From assembly GCA_028532985.1 (NCBI GenBank), contig JANCIK010000002.1, positions 1,240,001 through 1,304,000 on the forward strand: a stretch of DNA of 64,000 nucleotides, read 5' to 3'. This document shows positions 63,727 through 64,000 of the stretch, in pieces (the first letter of the stretch is position 1; each line of letters starts with the position of its first letter). Source of the DNA: Stropharia rugosoannulata. Taxonomy: Eukaryota > Basidiomycota > Agaricomycetes > Agaricales > Strophariaceae. The notes under the pieces are model-generated. The model was not told where the DNA came from and did not search any database. It saw nothing but the letters and a program-made list of their open reading frames with translations. The translations under genes were made by a program, and so were the position numbers.

Positions 63727-64000
63727 ATGGCTGCACGGAAGCTACAAAGTCAGTGCCCTCCTATCATTCACGTCCTCATATGCTCATCCTCTCCCAGCCG
63801 AAATTGACCGCACCCTCAAAAAGGTCTCGGAGGGCGTCGAGCTCTTCGAGAGCATATATGACAAAATGCAATCCTCCACAAACCAGACCCAGAAGGAAAA
63901 GTCAGAGCTCGATCTCAAAACTCAGATCAAGAAGCTCCAGCGTCTGCGCGACCAAATCAAGACCTGGGTCGCCTCAAATGACATCAAGGACAAGACCGCG
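63727..64000 (+). CDS. not3: CCR4-NOT subunit Not3/Not5, 5' end (partial)
   Basis: ATG 63727 opens a short exon (MAARKLQ). An intron starting GTCAGT ends at CCCAG near 63798, and exon 2 runs to the window edge with [17 protein letters not shown] and [21 protein letters not shown] then [12 protein letters not shown]. This is the highly conserved N-terminal coiled-coil of Not3/Not5, part of the CCR4-NOT complex that deadenylates mRNA and monitors translating ribosomes. Only about 75 residues are visible. The rest lies outside. Confidence 0.93.

Overview
The window looks like a piece of an Agaricomycete (mushroom-forming basidiomycete) nuclear genome. The evidence is very many short introns of about 50-60 nt with GT(A/G)NGT donors, two DyP-type peroxidases, a multidomain GMC oxidoreductase, a basidiomycete-type seven-helix receptor, and conserved eukaryotic housekeeping genes (Sec7, TFIIIC, eL29, Bem1, Not3). 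Gene models were joined by hand from splice signals. Where exon coordinates are quoted, the phases were checked and the frame stays open.

Left part (1-12.3 kb): the 3' end of an unknown basic protein; a nine-exon class 3 (diacylglycerol-type) lipase; two intronless genes for mitochondrial RNA proteins, a probable PPR-like protein and an MSS116-type DEAD-box helicase; a 2 kb gap; and an F-box protein.

Chitin locus (12.4-27.1 kb): two divergent, extremely intron-rich secreted-protein genes share a 1.4 kb intergenic promoter region. One encodes a 978-residue protein with nine LysM-like modules, three of them in recent tandem duplication and one intron carrying a 577 bp inverted-repeat element. 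The other encodes a very large GH18 chitinase of the killer-toxin-like type (subgroup C in filamentous fungi) with N-terminal chitin-binding cysteine modules and an intact catalytic motif. This is the most striking accessory locus here.

Middle (27.1-33 kb): a sparse region holding an initiator tRNA-Met gene, then the TFIIIC subunit Tfc1/Sfc1.

Peroxide locus (33.4-44.5 kb): two inverted DyP peroxidase genes flank ribosomal protein gene eL29 and a GMC oxidoreductase with an N-terminal beta-trefoil-like domain. The two peroxidase genes share a sharply bounded 661 bp block with one mismatch, introns included, which indicates gene conversion. The right-hand copy has lost the GT donor of intron 1. 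None of the three redox proteins shows a signal peptide. The oxidase could supply hydrogen peroxide to the peroxidases.

Right part (44.8-64 kb): conserved genes for the Arf exchange factor Sec7, a seven-helix receptor-like protein, a small coiled-coil protein, an EF-hand MscS channel, the polarity scaffold Bem1 and the start of Not3.
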